DNA of 64,000 nucleotides from SIG603 sp964369225 (GCA_964369225.1 CAYJER010000009.1:1-64000); one strand, 5' to 3'; counted from the first letter of the stretch, positions 53,801 to 63,286 are shown. A program made the numbers and translations. Notes: a model not told the origin generated them from the sequence alone.

Positions 53801-56800
53801 GCATATGAAGACGAAACAGTTACATTCTCTGGTGGTATATCTATTGGAATGGACGAGATGGAACTAGTAACTGAAGATCATATCGGCTACAGCAGATTGC
53901 ATGCAGATGCAGTAGGCGAGGTTTATGCAGTTGAGGTTACATCTAAAGGTATTACTCAAAAGCCTTTACAAATTCTAGGACACAGTGCAGATGTTCTTCT
54001 TCCTAGAGAGCTATTTGATCACATGAACTTTGATAATAGCTATTATTCAGTTTCATTTAATGATACTGCAATGACATTAGCTCGTTTCCCAAACGAGACA
54101 GATTTACTAGATGGTAAAGGCGAGGGATATATCGACTTTAACATAGTTGATAAAGGTAAATCTCCTAGAATGTGGGCAACAGATGCTGTTGCAAATGGTT
54201 GGGGCTATGAATATGAACCAGGCTTTGAAGATGAAGTATTTACATTCTATGCTAACAAGCTATCAGCTGAAAAATTAGCTACATGGAGTGCTGCTATCGA
54301 CTATGATGCAGATAAGTCTAACTACGGTGGACAAGGTGCTTGGATGAATGGTTACTGGGGTGCTAACTACTCTACACAAACTCTTCCTCTAGCTTCAATC
54401 AGCGGAAACCAAATAACTTCAGGTATGGTAAGTGCATACGAGCCATTAAGAAACACAGACGGACACGAGATGTTCTATGTATACAATTTATTGGAAGAGC
54501 TTGACATTGAGGGCGAGTGGTACATAGATCAAATCACAGACAGAGACGAGTTCCAATTGTACTTCTACCCACCAGAGGGCACAGACATGACAAGTTCAGA
54601 AGAGTCAGTCAGCATACCTCTATTAGAGGAAGTTGCAATTCACATTGAAAAAGCAAGCTATATCACAATTGATGGCATTGACATGAAAAACATGAACGCT
54701 GGTGTGTTCAATGTTGAGGGCGGTAGTTACAATGTTCTTGAAAATTCAGATATAATGAATATCGGTGGAGATTTAGCAACTATCGAAAATGCTAGTGACG
54801 GAACAGTTGCTACATTCAACGGATTAAACATGTGTACTATTATGAATATTGATGGAGGTGTTCAATTAAGTGGTGGTAACAACGTAACTTTAGAGCGTGG
54901 TTATAACTATATTCAAAACGCTACTATCACAAACTTTAGTATGCAAAATAGATCATATAACCCTGGTATTAATGTAAGTGGTGTGGGAAATAGAGCTTCT
55001 AATATAATTTTATCAGATGCACCACATAATGCAATAATGTTCAGTGGCCCTGAAACAGTATTAGAGTTTATAGAGATTTATGATGTTGTTACAGAAGCAG
55101 ACGACCAATCACAAGTATATGGAGGTCGTGACACTTTAAGCCGTGGTTCGATAATCAGAAATTCATATTTCCATGACCTAGCACCGGCTGGTTCAGACAA
55201 AAACGCAGGTGTATATTTAGATGACGCTAAGGGTGGCGTTGCACTTTGGGATAACGTATTTGAGAACCTAACAACAGGTTTAAAGAGCGGTGGACGTAAT
55301 GTTGATTCTATAGGAAACTCATTTATTAACTGCCAAATTGGTATGTTAGTAGACACAAGTAATCTATATTCCACACGTAATATTTGGTTGCATGGATACA
55401 AATTAATATTAGACCCTCTAACATTTGAGCCTACAACAATTGATTGGCAAGACCCAGACAGTCCTTACGGCAGATTTGATATGCTATGGGCAACTTATGA
55501 GGATAGTCCATTAGAGAGTAAATACAGAAAAGCAATTGATAATGTATTTATTAATGTTGAGAGAGATGACCCAGTTCAAGAAAGAAGCCATTTCTTTGGC
55601 GATAACATTGCAATCTATTACTGGGAGCAATTGCCTTACTTATCATTGGCTATAGACCATATGTACGACGGTACATTCACAAAGAACAACAACGGATACG
55701 ATTACCCTGAACTAGGACTTGATCGTAACCCACAAGTGTTTGATGAAAAGTATGACACAAGATATTCAGTTACAACACAAGTTGGAACAGGCATGGGTTC
55801 AACAGCTGGCGACATCAGAGCTTGCGTAATAGAGGGTATGACAAGAAAAGTTACTGCTGAGGCAGCTGCTGGTTACGAATTCGTAAACTGGACAGATGCA
55901 AGCGGTGAAGTAGTAAGCGAAAACCCAATACTTTTCTTTGATGTATATGCAAACAATACATTCACAGCTAACTTTGCTCAAGAGCCAGAGGCACAAACTT
56001 ATGAAGTAACAGTAACAGACGGTACAGGTTCAGGCTCTTATGAAGAGGGAACAATTGTAAACATCACAGCTGACACAGCAGAAACAGGCATGGAGTTTGA
56101 CAAATGGGTAGGTAATGTAACATTTGCAGACGAAACAAGCATGACAACAAGCTTTGAAATGCCAGCAGAAGAAGTTTCAATCACAGCAACTTATAAAGCT
56201 AAAGAGCTTCCTCCAGTTGATACAGATTCTACAATCATTATCGAGACAGAAAAAGCTCAAGCAGGCGACGAGGTTATGGTTGACATCACACTAGAGAACA
56301 ACCCTGGTATCACATCAATGAAATTAGTAGTTGATTATGACGAGGACATGTTAGAGCTAGTAGGTGTAACATTTAATAAAGAGTTCGGCGAAATGACAAG
56401 CGCTTTCGAGACAGCAGATGCAAATTCAGTTTTAATTCTAAACTGGGTTGACGGAACAAAAGATTTCGACACAGCTGACATGACATACGCAACACTTAAG
56501 TTCAAGGTTAAAGACACAGCAACAGAGGGCGACTTAAGCATTACAGCTTCTTACGACCCAGAAGATGTATTTAACATGAACCAACAAAATGTAGCTTTCG
56601 ACATTACAGAAGGTAAAGTTGAAGTTGTAGAAGTAGTTATGGGTGACACAAACTCAGACGGATTTATCAACAATAAAGACGTTATGGCGCTACTACAATA
56701 CACATCAAACATGGGAACTGATATCGATATGATGGCAAGTGACCTAAACGATGACGGCGTAATCGACAATAAAGATGTAATGGTACTATTCTTAATGGTT

Positions 56801-56815
56801 TCAGAAAGCTTCTAA
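50870..56815 (+). CDS. Secreted GH141-like beta-helix protein with cohesin and dockerin
   Basis: 1981 aa from the ATG at 50870 (GGAGG). Signal peptide (KKILSLALSLAMLASGFVLP). The first LamG-like region of the paralogue is absent. DUF4073-like, LamG-like, FIVAR-like and BIG2-like regions follow (BIG2 about 815-900), then the right-handed beta-helix (from about 905), similar to GH141. C-terminal: two bacterial repeats, a cohesin domain (about 1786-1922; AGDEVMVDITLENNPG, MKLVVDYDEDMLELVGV) and a type I dockerin (1924-1981) with calcium loops DTNSDGFINNKD and DLNDDGVIDNKD. Both scaffold-type and docking modules on one enzyme suggest chain-like assembly. Substrate unknown. Residues 712-1040 appear identical to the paralogue at DNA level. 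Confidence 0.87.
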   Translation: MKKKKILSLALSLAMLASGFVLPVSAVEQKSEPVVVNEQQILADLPVKEDGPVATNPVFDDEANTFTWDWAVGYDEVGVYEYSLDAGENWIACSSRPIAVGDAEYAPGDIRVRVISDSSEYVFPYVSNETDYNLNLSMEKDADLDYIEDFGSRVPEVEISEDYSRSGVSSMKITPDSSSNYQINYLSDELIKEKVVTVWVYDEMFSGTGTSRYIVLASVEHWISETDKPSSTVMGISSSHDGGTHYYSRPNWGGGVTSPVKRTEGWHALQWDFTDGENCDLYIDGVYLSSYPSEGFNRVQFINTWENLNVPVYFDDLTITDTREEVPMYADAPTKAVVDDTADTFGFTMVDAYAELSDYEYSTDGGKTFIEVTSNPIVIGDIAYDESDVMVRVSALATGDYAGMVLRNDKEFTSTYSEKLDQISDKLDFVKGFFELDYSDATAWANFETAVAFAESINKSSTEAECDKAIADIETAVEALKTCFNPPSNARYDFEENEADLNPFTAVAGVLTKGESDSLLGKTIQEPLDEKKGALISTSLENGKHLSEAIYSFPVSLDDYIIELGWQTTGKPTGVTEFFVMDEEELNGFGLRSTSSDKNYQLVTIINGEETVVDTEIKYDSNHFHAMRWDFANPETGVEFTIDQREIVTTSVIDDTDGLRTYIIDELNHADMESFDKLVVRSTSSNADSVTFDRFLMMKENPAVSVTIADDVAEVGYFETYNLVDILLDIVGEDPSYDSTDTMSYSVDKEGIVNITSDGLVEPMEFGEVNVTVTATSGASDTVLIKAIDAQAESVFITDAPQIDIVAMGAPGQDTNNSMPVEKISSVDLNIGESKVLNAVITPDNTTERTADWTSSNENVAYVKDGLVTAVNEGTAVITAITRDTGKTDTVEVYVGPDKHVYGREIFVATDGSDTTGDGTMENPFATIEMARDEIAKSELPDGGVVVYFREGTYQISNTIEFDADDSGEADKPIKYTAYEDETVTFSGGISIGMDEMELVTEDHIGYSRLHADAVGEVYAVEVTSKGITQKPLQILGHSADVLLPRELFDHMNFDNSYYSVSFNDTAMTLARFPNETDLLDGKGEGYIDFNIVDKGKSPRMWATDAVANGWGYEYEPGFEDEVFTFYANKLSAEKLATWSAAIDYDADKSNYGGQGAWMNGYWGANYSTQTLPLASISGNQITSGMVSAYEPLRNTDGHEMFYVYNLLEELDIEGEWYIDQITDRDEFQLYFYPPEGTDMTSSEESVSIPLLEEVAIHIEKASYITIDGIDMKNMNAGVFNVEGGSYNVLENSDIMNIGGDLATIENASDGTVATFNGLNMCTIMNIDGGVQLSGGNNVTLERGYNYIQNATITNFSMQNRSYNPGINVSGVGNRASNIILSDAPHNAIMFSGPETVLEFIEIYDVVTEADDQSQVYGGRDTLSRGSIIRNSYFHDLAPAGSDKNAGVYLDDAKGGVALWDNVFENLTTGLKSGGRNVDSIGNSFINCQIGMLVDTSNLYSTRNIWLHGYKLILDPLTFEPTTIDWQDPDSPYGRFDMLWATYEDSPLESKYRKAIDNVFINVERDDPVQERSHFFGDNIAIYYWEQLPYLSLAIDHMYDGTFTKNNNGYDYPELGLDRNPQVFDEKYDTRYSVTTQVGTGMGSTAGDIRACVIEGMTRKVTAEAAAGYEFVNWTDASGEVVSENPILFFDVYANNTFTANFAQEPEAQTYEVTVTDGTGSGSYEEGTIVNITADTAETGMEFDKWVGNVTFADETSMTTSFEMPAEEVSITATYKAKELPPVDTDSTIIIETEKAQAGDEVMVDITLENNPGITSMKLVVDYDEDMLELVGVTFNKEFGEMTSAFETADANSVLILNWVDGTKDFDTADMTYATLKFKVKDTATEGDLSITASYDPEDVFNMNQQNVAFDITEGKVEVVEVVMGDTNSDGFINNKDVMALLQYTSNMGTDIDMMASDLNDDGVIDNKDVMVLFLMVSESF

Positions 56816-56828
56816 AACAAATAATTTT

Positions 56829-56859
56829 GGGCAAGGATAAACTCCTTGCCTAATTTTTT
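56829..56859 (+). terminator. Terminator after the second beta-helix gene
   Basis: GGCAAGGA pairs with TCCTTGCC, followed by TAATTTTTT. Confidence 0.8.
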
Positions 56860-56864
56860 GTGTA

Positions 56865-57045
56865 TGTAGGGGCGGATATTATCCAGACGTGTTGATTAGG
56901 ATTAGTGATGTAGGGAACGGTCTTGACCGTTCCCTACATCAATTTGTGCGTTTTAACGAATTAATTTTAAATCAAAAATCCTAAGAAGCACAAAGTAAAT
57001 TTTCAATAGTCATTCACTCTTCACCTTTAGTCCTTAGTCAAATAA
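56865..57045. repeat. TGTAGGGG palindromes and CCTTCACC-type repeat
   Basis: A truncated TGTAGGGGCGG copy (56865), then a 30-nt near-perfect palindrome (56909-56938; TGTAGGGAACGG to CCGTTCCCTACA), the ACGAATT leader inverted, and the AGTCATTCACTCTTCACC word. Confidence 0.75.
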
Positions 57046-57100
57046 GACCCTCCCCTAATATATTTGAGCAAATTTAGCTTTAATCCGTACAATAATTTTC

Positions 57101-57129
57101 TTGCATAAACATACTACTCGATGTATAAT
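57101..57129 (+). promoter_or_regulatory. Promoter of the decayed RelA/SpoT-like gene
   Basis: TTGCAT and TATAAT with a 17-bp spacer, 53 nt before the ATG at 57183. Confidence 0.55.
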
Positions 57130-57182
57130 AGTAACAAAACAATAGTTAATTGTTGATATATAACAAGAAAGAGGCACGTAAT

Positions 57183-57640
57183 ATGTTTGATGATATAAGC
57201 AAAAAAGTATTAGATAAATTGTCGTACACATCTACCTTGGGAAAAAGTTTAAAACAAATATCACTTTCAAAAACACCACTTATTTAATTTTAGAAGATAT
57301 CGCAAGATATAGGTCTACATATGTTGAAACACTAATCAGTGAGAATATTATAGGTTCAAGATTTAAAAGTGATTATTCAATAATACGTAAATTCAATTAA
57401 ACGATTACTGTTGGTGGCGGATTCAAACAATGCTTTAATGATGTTTTGGGTTTTAGAATGAAACTTGACAGTTATCCTACTGAATTTCCTGAGTATTTTA
57501 GAGTAGCTGATTTGCGAAACGGAAAACAAAAAGATGATGGTTACAGGGCAATACATCTTTATTATCAAAGAGATAACCTAGCATATCCAATTGAAGTACA
57601 GTTGTGGTGCGGTAAAGACTTTGATTTTAATATTTGGTTG
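57183..57640 (+). pseudogene. Decayed RelA/SpoT-domain (alarmone synthetase-like) gene
   Basis: From the ATG at 57183 the frame reads MFDDISKKVLDKL and stops after 35 codons. The continuation lies in another frame (LEDIARYRSTYVETLI ... YSIIRKFN, then a UAA), then DVLGFRMKLDSYP, RVADLRNGKQKDDGYRAIHL and PIEVQLWCGKD. The GYRAIHL and EVQLW blocks are typical of RelA/SpoT nucleotidyltransferases. At least one frameshift and two UAA stops break it, so it is inactive as written. Confidence 0.75.
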
Positions 57641-57821
57641 CATAATTCTGCCTATTTCTATTGGCGCTATGCTTTTAGTTATTGGAAGAGAAATAAATTT
57701 TATAAGTTTATTTGGAGGAATTACTATCGCTATTCAATTGTTTCTATTATTTATTACAATCCTCCCAACAGAAAGAGCATTAAGAAAAAACTTTGATAAA
57801 TATGGTAATCGAAAACAATGA
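57624..57821 (+). pseudogene. 3' fragment of a membrane protein gene
   Basis: A frame with two hydrophobic segments (ILIFGCIILPISIGAML and ISLFGGITIAIQLFLLFI) ends TERALRKNFDKYGNRKQ, a C-terminus seen in small multi-pass membrane proteins. It lacks its own plausible start and joins the RelA/SpoT remnant, so it looks like a fragment left by a deletion. Confidence 0.45.
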
Positions 57822-57835
57822 GCTTAATGCACAAA

Positions 57836-58093
57836 TTAATCATCCGTTATCCCTAATAAATAATCTGATGTTGTATCCAAAATTTTCACAAATATCTTAA
57901 GTTCAATATCTGTTATAAATCTTTGTCCTGATTCAATTCTTTGGATTGCATTTTTATCTATATCAAGTCCTGCTAATTGGAGTTTTTTTGAAAGTCCATT
58001 TTGAGATAATTTAGGGTTTACTTGTTTTCTTAAAAGTGCAATTTTTTTACCACTAATATTACATGTTCCATCTATATTTTTATTTTTATACAT
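57836..58093 (-). CDS. Small XRE-family helix-turn-helix regulator
   Basis: 85 aa from the ATG at 58093 (AAGGAG site; upstream codons have none). HTH: ISGKKIALLRKQ, LSQNGLSKKLQLAGLDIDKNAIQRIESGQ (in part) and a final ILDTTSDYLLGI, typical of XRE proteins. Divergent from the small gene at 58189, and likely binds the repeated GACATTTACT sites between them. Confidence 0.85.
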   Translation of the reverse strand: MYKNKNIDGTCNISGKKIALLRKQVNPKLSQNGLSKKLQLAGLDIDKNAIQRIESGQRFITDIELKIFVKILDTTSDYLLGITDD

Positions 58094-58105
58094 ATTAACT
58101 CCTTT

Positions 58106-58175
58106 TTGACATTTACTGCTTGTTTTTATTTTATTATGTGCTATAATAAAATAAAAAAGACATTTACTAGATGTC
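58106..58175. promoter_or_regulatory. Divergent promoter region with repeated GACATTTACT sites
   Basis: GACATTTACT occurs at 58108-58117 and 58159-58168; the second lies in the imperfect palindrome GACATTTACTAGATGTC (58159-58175). TATAAT lies at 58142-58147 between them. Likely operators of the XRE regulator. Confidence 0.5.
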
Positions 58176-58188
58176 AAAAGAGGATAAT

Positions 58189-58458
58189 ATGAAAATAATT
58201 AAATTAATTACAGATTTATTTCCTAAAATTGAAAAAGAGCTAAGTAATGTATTTATTTTTGAATTAATTTCTTGTGATTTTTCGTTTTTGCATAGATTTC
58301 ATTTCTCATTAGGTTTATTGATACGAAATAAATATATAGGCTGTAATATTGTTTTGTTTAATGAATTTGTAAAAATAGGAATAATTCATGAAGATGATAT
58401 GTCTGCGTTTATTATAGAATTATTCTATATTTATTGTAAGGAAAAATATTGTAATTAA
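58189..58458 (+). CDS. Small protein of unknown function
   Basis: 89 aa from the ATG at 58189 (AAGAGGA 5 nt upstream; the earlier ATG at 58171 overlaps the operator). Mixed hydrophobic and charged; no signal peptide or clear domain. It pairs divergently with the XRE regulator, a layout seen in small mobile or toxin-like modules, but I cannot support a specific role. Confidence 0.55.
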   Translation: MKIIKLITDLFPKIEKELSNVFIFELISCDFSFLHRFHFSLGLLIRNKYIGCNIVLFNEFVKIGIIHEDDMSAFIIELFYIYCKEKYCN

Positions 58459-58628
58459 CTAATTAAAGTAATTTAGATTCTTATTTAATATAAATCAACT
58501 ACTCCACAAAACAATAAATTTTATTATTTACAGAAAGTTAATTAATTGCTATTACTTATTTCATTAGTTATATTGTATAATACTATGGTGAAAAATATAT
58601 GTAAATAATATTATTTAGGAGTGAATCA

Positions 58629-61600
58629 ATGTTTTCAAAATTTAGCGTAAAAAAACCTCTTACAGTCTATGTTTCTGTATTGATGGTAATTATTTTAGGC
58701 TTTGTGTCGTTCTCGAGCATGACACCAGACCTATTGCCCGGAATTAACCTGCCATATGCAGTAGTTATCACAACAAATCCTGGTGCAACACCCGAGGAAA
58801 TAGAAGAAGAAATAAGTAAACCACTAGAGCAAGCCATGGCAACGGTTGAAAATATCACAGCAATAAGTTCGACGAGTTCCGACAGTGTGTCTATGGTTAT
58901 GTTAGAGTTTAACGACTCTGCTAATATGGATGCCATTGTACCCGATGTGCGAGAACAAATCAACTCGGTTTCAGGTGCATGGAGCGATATGGTTTCAACT
59001 CCTTATATTATACAAATTAACCCTAACCTACTGCCTGTAGGTGTTTATTCTGCCTCATACGAGGGAATGGACAGCATTGAGTTAACAAGCTTTTTAAACG
59101 ACACTATTTTAAGCGACCTTGAGGGTGTAACAGGTGTTGCGAGCGTTGATGTTAGCGGTAATGTAGAAGAAGAAGTAAGCGTATTAATCTCACAAGAAAA
59201 GATTGATATTCTAAATGTGAAAATCAAAAACGCTTTAGACAAACAATTTGCCGAGGCAGAAATTGAACTAAACGAGCAAGAGCAAGAACTTGAAGACGGC
59301 AGAAACGAACTTGAAAGCCAGTCAGATTTATTAGACGACTCTCAATCAGCCGTAGAAGAAGGGCAAACAGTTCTAGCACAAGAGACAGCCAAGGCTCAAG
59401 CCGAATTAGTCGACCAAAAAATCGAGATTGAAAACACTATAGTAGAACTAAAAAGCCAAATTAGCACTGCAAATCAGTCTTTACCAATGCTAGAGCAAAT
59501 TTTAGGTATCTTAGTTGAAGTTGGAATGCAGTACGACGACGCACTTGAAAACAAGGCAACACTTGAAACAAAACTTGCCGAGTTAGAGGCAATCGAGGCT
59601 CCAACTACAGAGCAAACTGCGGAAATCGCAAACATAAGAATACAACTAGGTTTACTTGATACCACAATAAGCGCATTAAACGCTACACTTTCTGCCTATG
59701 GTTATGAAATGGCTGACTTAGATGAAGCAATTGCCCAATATGAAGCCGACATAAAAATGATAACTGATGGTGTGGCTCAAATGGAGGCTACAATAGTAGA
59801 GCTTGAAAAAGCCTCTGTGCAAATCACAGCGGGCATGGAAGAGTTAAACAAGCAACAATTAGACGGCTCTATGGATCTTTCAGCTAGTCTATCACAAATA
59901 GTTGCTGGGCAATCTGCACTAGACTCCGCCCTACTTCAAATGGATTCAGCCCAAACACAAATCGACAGTGCAAAAGATCAAATTGAAGAACAAAGAGAAG
60001 CTGCCTACAAACAGGCTACACTTGATATCACCATGGATATGGTGTCTCAAATTCTTACAGCTCAAAACTTCTCAATGCCAGCTGGCTACATCACAGAGGA
60101 CGGCGTTGACTACCTTGTTCGTGTAGGTGAAGAGGCTGAAAGCCTTGAAGATTTTGCACAATTACCTATACTTAACACAGGTCTTGACGACGTTGGAATT
60201 GTAAGACTAGAGGATGTTGCTGATGTATTTGTAAGCGATAATTCGGCAGAGGTTTATGCAAAAGTAAACGGAGACGACTCTTTAATGCTTTCTTTCACAA
60301 AGCAATCTACCTTTGCTACAAAGACAGTTTCAGACAATTTATCTGTTGAGTTTGAAAACCTTGAAGAAGAGTTTGAGGGTTTATCTTTTGCAAAACTTAA
60401 CGATCAAGGCGACTATATCGACGTTGTTGTTGGAACTGTTATGAACTCACTTATTAGTGGTGCGGTCTTAGCAATATTGATTTTGATATTCTTCCTAAAA
60501 GACTTAAGACCAACATTTATTATAGCTTGTTCAATTCCAATTTCTTTACTTTTCGCAATTGTTCTTATGTACTTCTCTGGAATCACACTAAATATTATAT
60601 CACTTTCTGGTCTTGCGGTTGGTGTTGGTATGCTAGTTGATAACTCGGTTGTTGTTATCGAGAATATATACAGAATGCGTGCAAATGGAGAGTCTGCCTT
60701 AAACGCCGCCGTTAAAGGTGCAAGTCAAGTAGCAGGTGCAATTGTTTCATCTACCCTAACTACTGTTTGTGTGTTCTTGCCTATAGTTTTTATAGAGGGA
60801 ATTACAAGAGATTTATTTGTAGACATGGGTCTTACAGTTGCTTATTCACTGCTAGCTAGTTTGATTGTCGCCTTGACTTTAGTTCCGGCTATGGCATCTG
60901 ACATGCTTAAAAAAGAGAAGAAACCTAAAAGCTTTATATTAGACAAAGTTACAAACGGATATGAAAGATTAGCAATTAAATCACTTAAACACAAATGGGT
61001 CTGCCTAGGTCTTTCTGTGGTTCTATTGATTTCAAGCACAGCAGTGGCTCTTTCAAGAGGATTTATATTCATGCCTAGCATGAGCGGTACTCAAATTTCT
61101 GTAACGGTTACAGGCCCTGAGGATGCAACTTTTGAAGAAATGACAGAGCTAGCAGACGAGGTTAGCGCAAGAATTATGGAGATAGACGAGGTAGTAACCG
61201 TAGGTGCTTCGATAAGTTCAGGCAGCACAGGTTCAATGTCAATGATGTCTATGACGGGAGGTAGCGGTTCATCGGCTAGTATATATGTGACAATCAGCGA
61301 AAACTCTTCAAGAAAAGACAGCGTTATATCTGCCGAGATTGTAGAAAAATGTGCGGATTTAGATGCCCAAGTTGAGGCACAAGGTGCTATGGACATGGGC
61401 TCTATGCTAACTTCTATGAGTGGCGAGGGTATATCTGTTAAAGTTTATGGTGAGGACCTAGACAACCTTATAGCAGAGTCAGACAGACTACAAGAAGAGT
61501 TAATAAAAGTAGAGGGAATTGCAGAAGTCACTACAAGTATAGCAGATGCAAACCCTGAAATCAGAATAGTAATAGACGAAGAAAAGGCTATGGAAGAAGG

Positions 61601-62522
61601 CATAATGGTAGCCCAAGTGTATGCAGAAGTTGTAGCACAAATCCAAACAGAAATGCCTTCAAACACTGTAAACTTTAGCGGTGAGATAACCGACTTAGTC
61701 ATATACAGTGAAGCTAATCAAGAGGTAAATGTGTCTGACATTGAAGACATGGTAATAAGCTACAGCACAATGACAGGCGAGAAAAAAGAGATAGAGCTTT
61801 CTAAGATATCCAATATAGTAGAGACTAAAAGCTTAAATTCTGTCGAACGTGAAGATAATAAGAGAGTTTTAACAGTTTCTGCTATAATAGAAGAAGGGCA
61901 AAACATCACTATAGCAACAGACAGAGTTAATTCATTTATTGCAGACTATGAACCACTAACAGGAAATACCCTAGACGTTGGCGGCGAGAGTGACACAATC
62001 ATGGAGGCAATAACACAGTTAGGTTTAATGCTATTATTAGCAGTTGTTATAATCTATTTTATAATGGTAGCACAGTTCCAATCATTTAAATCACCGTTTA
62101 TCGTTATGTTTACAATTCCTTTAGCATTTACAGGCGGATTTTTAGCACTGCTTGTCACAGGCAAAGAGGTAAGCGTTATTGCAATGGTAGGCTTTGTAAT
62201 GCTAGCAGGCATTATAGTAAACAATGGTATAGTTTTAATCGATTATATAAACATTCTAAGACTTGATGGTGTCGAAAAGACAAGGGCTATTGTAACAGCT
62301 GGTGTTACACGTTTAAGACCTATCTTAATGACATCACTTACAACAGTATTGGGCTTGTTATTTGTAGCTATCGGAACAGGATTCGGTTCAGAGATGATGC
62401 AACCTGTGGCAATAGTCTGTATAGGCGGATTGCTATATGCAACCTTAATGAACTTGTTTGTTGTGCCGGCGCTATATGATATATTCAACAAAAAAGAAAT
62501 GAAAAAGAGATTAGTAGATTAA
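58629..62522 (+). CDS. RND-family efflux transporter permease
   Basis: 1297 aa, TAGGAG site. HAE1/AcrB-type permease: first membrane segment (about 12-32), PGATPEEIEEEISKPLEQ, then periplasmic-type domains, a membrane block (about 610-770; GVGMLVDNSVVVIENIYRM) and a final block (about 1125-1285). It is about 230 residues longer than Bacillus SwrC-type relatives because of an insert at about 197-470 that is Glu/Gln-rich and coiled-coil-like. No membrane-fusion partner gene is adjacent. Substrate unknown. Confidence 0.9.
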   Translation: MFSKFSVKKPLTVYVSVLMVIILGFVSFSSMTPDLLPGINLPYAVVITTNPGATPEEIEEEISKPLEQAMATVENITAISSTSSDSVSMVMLEFNDSANMDAIVPDVREQINSVSGAWSDMVSTPYIIQINPNLLPVGVYSASYEGMDSIELTSFLNDTILSDLEGVTGVASVDVSGNVEEEVSVLISQEKIDILNVKIKNALDKQFAEAEIELNEQEQELEDGRNELESQSDLLDDSQSAVEEGQTVLAQETAKAQAELVDQKIEIENTIVELKSQISTANQSLPMLEQILGILVEVGMQYDDALENKATLETKLAELEAIEAPTTEQTAEIANIRIQLGLLDTTISALNATLSAYGYEMADLDEAIAQYEADIKMITDGVAQMEATIVELEKASVQITAGMEELNKQQLDGSMDLSASLSQIVAGQSALDSALLQMDSAQTQIDSAKDQIEEQREAAYKQATLDITMDMVSQILTAQNFSMPAGYITEDGVDYLVRVGEEAESLEDFAQLPILNTGLDDVGIVRLEDVADVFVSDNSAEVYAKVNGDDSLMLSFTKQSTFATKTVSDNLSVEFENLEEEFEGLSFAKLNDQGDYIDVVVGTVMNSLISGAVLAILILIFFLKDLRPTFIIACSIPISLLFAIVLMYFSGITLNIISLSGLAVGVGMLVDNSVVVIENIYRMRANGESALNAAVKGASQVAGAIVSSTLTTVCVFLPIVFIEGITRDLFVDMGLTVAYSLLASLIVALTLVPAMASDMLKKEKKPKSFILDKVTNGYERLAIKSLKHKWVCLGLSVVLLISSTAVALSRGFIFMPSMSGTQISVTVTGPEDATFEEMTELADEVSARIMEIDEVVTVGASISSGSTGSMSMMSMTGGSGSSASIYVTISENSSRKDSVISAEIVEKCADLDAQVEAQGAMDMGSMLTSMSGEGISVKVYGEDLDNLIAESDRLQEELIKVEGIAEVTTSIADANPEIRIVIDEEKAMEEGIMVAQVYAEVVAQIQTEMPSNTVNFSGEITDLVIYSEANQEVNVSDIEDMVISYSTMTGEKKEIELSKISNIVETKSLNSVEREDNKRVLTVSAIIEEGQNITIATDRVNSFIADYEPLTGNTLDVGGESDTIMEAITQLGLMLLLAVVIIYFIMVAQFQSFKSPFIVMFTIPLAFTGGFLALLVTGKEVSVIAMVGFVMLAGIIVNNGIVLIDYINILRLDGVEKTRAIVTAGVTRLRPILMTSLTTVLGLLFVAIGTGFGSEMMQPVAIVCIGGLLYATLMNLFVVPALYDIFNKKEMKKRLVD

Positions 62523-62536
62523 AGGAGAGAAAAATT

Positions 62537-63199
62537 ATGTTAACTAAAAGTAAAATTGAGTTCATAGAGTTTATGATGAGTGCAGACGTATTACGTTTTG
62601 GAAACTTTGTGACAAAAAGTGGAAGAAACACACCATATTTTGTAAACACAGGAAACTACAAGACAGGCGAGCAAATGGCTACACTTGGAAAGTATTATGC
62701 TGAGCTTATTAAAGAGAGCATAGGTGAAGAATTTGACTGCATGTTCGGTCCTGCATACAAGGGTATACCACTAGCTACAAGTGTATCTTGTGCATTGTGG
62801 AACGAGTACAGCCTTAATCGTCCTTTCTTCTTTAATCGTAAAGAGGAAAAAGACCACGGCGAGGGCGGTAGCATTATAGGCTATAAGCCACAAGACGGCG
62901 ACAAGGTTATAATCATTGAGGACGTTATCACAGCCGGAACAGCAATAAGAGAGGTTATGCCTATACTAAAGGGTGTTGCCGATACTAAGGTTGAGAATAT
63001 GTTTATTTCAGTAAACCGCTGTGAAGTTGGCACAACTGAGGGCATTACTGCAATAGACGAGGTGAGCCGTGAATTTGGTATTAAAGTTCATGCAATTGTA
63101 ACTGTTATGGACATTAAAGAGTATCTATCTTCTAAGGATGAGTTTAAATCACTTGTTCCTTTAATGGAAGATTATATGGCTAAATACTGTGTAATATAA
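62537..63199 (+). CDS. pyrE: Orotate phosphoribosyltransferase
   Basis: 220 aa, AAAGGAGAG site, 14 nt after the RND gene. PRPP-binding motif VIIIEDVITAGTAIREV, and an early GNFVTKSGRNTPYFVNTG. It converts orotate to OMP in pyrimidine synthesis (family knowledge). Other pyr genes are not in the window. The close spacing may give read-through from the transporter. Confidence 0.95.
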   Translation: MLTKSKIEFIEFMMSADVLRFGNFVTKSGRNTPYFVNTGNYKTGEQMATLGKYYAELIKESIGEEFDCMFGPAYKGIPLATSVSCALWNEYSLNRPFFFNRKEEKDHGEGGSIIGYKPQDGDKVIIIEDVITAGTAIREVMPILKGVADTKVENMFISVNRCEVGTTEGITAIDEVSREFGIKVHAIVTVMDIKEYLSSKDEFKSLVPLMEDYMAKYCVI

Positions 63200-63207
63200 A
63201 GCAAAAG

Positions 63208-63230
63208 GAGCTAGGTTTAAAACCTAGCTC
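63208..63230 (+). terminator. Hairpin after pyrE
   Basis: GAGCTAGGTTT with AAACCTAGCTC, nearly loopless as written so the tip must open. No T run. Confidence 0.5.
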
Positions 63231-63286
63231 TCAGCCTGTCGAAAAAGGGATATCTTAAAAAATATTACACAAATAATGATTTTGAT

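Noticed and set aside
57183..57821. Toxin-antitoxin system formed by the RelA/SpoT-like remnant and the XRE gene
   Set aside because: The remnant is broken by UAA stops and a frameshift, and the XRE gene is on the other strand and pairs with 58189 instead.
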